DNA of 64,000 nt from Rhea pennata (Eukaryota; Chordata; Aves; Rheiformes; Rheidae). Shown in pieces: positions 63,117 to 64,000 of the stretch. The DNA lies in contig NC_084663.1 of the NCBI RefSeq assembly GCF_028389875.1, positions 171,842,301 to 171,906,300 of the forward strand, written 5' to 3'. Position 1 is the stretch's first letter; each line of letters opens with the position of its first letter. The notes under the pieces were generated by a model. The model did no database searches. It was not told the origin of the DNA and saw only the letters and a list, made by a program, of their open reading frames with translations. A program made the translations under genes and the position numbers.

Positions 63117-64000
63117 CTAAAAACAAAATACAGACAATAATATACTGACTGAAAAATTTCTAGAAGTTGAATAAACAGTAAACATATAGAGAGAAAAATG
63201 AGAGAGCTCAGATGTATCAGTTAGGAACATGAAAATCCATGAGAAAAAAGCCCAAAGACTTACAAACACTGCAAAAATTTTAAGTATCAGTAAATGACAG
63301 TGTTCACCTTATCCATTCCAAAGTCAGGATGTAAGCTTTGTCCAAATACAGCAGCTCTTTAAAAGCTGAGTGTATATTCTAGCAAACTGTTTGGGTGTAG
63401 TCTGTTGCCCAGAAGGAGAAATACTTACAAAATCACACAAAGTGGTGATCCACTTGTCTGCCCCCAACCTCAGTGCTCTGCCACTAGCAGACAGCCAGCA
63501 CAGCTCTTTGGGACAAGTATCATGCCTCCATGTAAGTTTATACAACATTTCACATTTCAAATTGGATGTTTGGCTACCATCATAAACAAACGTTTAACAT
63601 TAGATACTTAAAACTGCAGTTTGACTGAACCTGCTCATTTACTATTAAGGTACAGAGGTACTCTGGCTCAGCTGCCAAGAAGAACCTGTTTAGCCATTTT
63701 AGCAAATGCGCCTCTGCTTCGCTCAGCAGGGACCTCAAGAGCAGAAGTAATTTAACATGAGTTAAAGTAACTCCAGATCTCACAATCTCTCTTGCAAATA
63801 TATGCAATTTTGTAATCATATTTTCTTCTCCTAAGATTTAACTTACACCAAGCATTATCTTTAGTCATCTCTTTTTGCTTATACAACAAAGGGAAAAAAC
63901 CCTCAAGAGAAACACCAAAAATTACTGGCTTGTGTATGACTAGCTAAGTGCACAACAGAACAAGGAAAAGTTATTGTTCTAATCTTTCAGCTAGATTAAT

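Larger units (their letters stand above)
51365..64000 (-). other. LMO7: LMO7 gene, 3' portion (eight coding exons plus 3' UTR)
   Basis: This is the 3' part of LIM domain only 7, transcribed right to left and running off the right edge. LMO7 is a large cytoskeletal protein (CH, PDZ and LIM domains). It is known to bind afadin and alpha-actinin at adherens junctions and emerin at the nuclear envelope. Eight exons were placed by AG/GT splice sites and matched to human LMO7 as I remember it; all seven introns have compatible phases. The joined coding part is 913 nt, giving about 303 residues. Introns are 302, 1845, 1701, 914, 1292, 1761 and 2308 nt from 5' to 3'. They show only AT-rich sequence and A-tracts (56981-57010, 61017-61034), with no further genes. 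The stretch 63117-64000 is upstream intron with no convincing exon. The CH and PDZ exons lie outside the window. Confidence 0.95.

Noticed and set aside
63430..63560. A minus-strand exon ending at the donor-like GTAAGTATT near 63421-63430
   Set aside because: The peptide has no similarity to LMO7 and its phase in the open frame does not match the next exon.
63847..63877. A further upstream LMO7 exon between AG at 63878-63879 and the donor GTAAGT at 63841-63846 (minus strand)
   Set aside because: The 31-nt segment is open only in a frame whose end phase does not fit the next exon. In the fitting phase it contains a stop.
1..64000. Endogenous retrovirus, CRISPR array, prokaryotic operon or antiviral system
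   Set aside because: No gag/pol/env motifs, LTR pairs, regular spacer repeats or dense gene arrangement are seen. The only reverse transcriptase is CR1.

Overview
This window is vertebrate nuclear DNA, almost certainly from a bird. Three things support this: several CR1 LINE copies with the avian 3' tail (octamer-like ATTCTATG repeats); a tRNA/CR1 chimeric SINE; and the last exons of a spliced gene that reads as LMO7. The SINE resembles the tRNA-Ile/CR1 elements known from songbirds, so a passerine is a reasonable but unproven guess. There are no operons, CRISPR arrays, phages or plasmid features. Nearly all short open reading frames here are chance ORFs in AT-rich intergenic or intronic sequence.

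Layout. Positions 1-51.4 kb are intergenic. They hold an old, internally deleted CR1 (about 2.6-4.9 kb) with a younger CR1 3' end inserted into it, a CR1/tRNA SINE (27.5 kb), a 5'-truncated CR1 3' end (30.3 kb), a longer CR1 carrying most of the reverse transcriptase but lacking its own 3' end (34.2-36.0 kb), and many homopolymers and microsatellites, including T56 and T43 tracts. A compact CpG cluster with a CRE-like site (37.93-38.06 kb) and an RFX X-box-like palindrome (38.74 kb) are the best regulatory candidates. As I remember the human map, the interval downstream of LMO7 (towards KCTD12) is long and gene-poor, and what is seen here fits that.

Positions about 51.4-63.1 kb, and the rest of the window as intron, are the 3' part of LMO7 on the minus strand. 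I resolved eight coding exons by splice sites and phase: 63051-63116, 62683-62748, 60785-60837, 58864-59083, 57677-57949, 56276-56384, 54412-54514 and 52081-52103 (stop). Joined, they give 913 nt: one base completing a split codon plus exactly 304 codons including the stop. They encode the serine-rich pre-LIM region and one C-terminal LIM domain with all eight zinc ligands intact. The first two exons are tandem duplicates: both 66 nt, same phase, 49 of 66 bases and 14 of 22 residues identical. The human protein I recall has one equivalent segment. This in-frame exon duplication is the most interesting observation in the window.

I found no undescribed multi-gene system. The other findings are repeat-biology and candidate regulatory observations.
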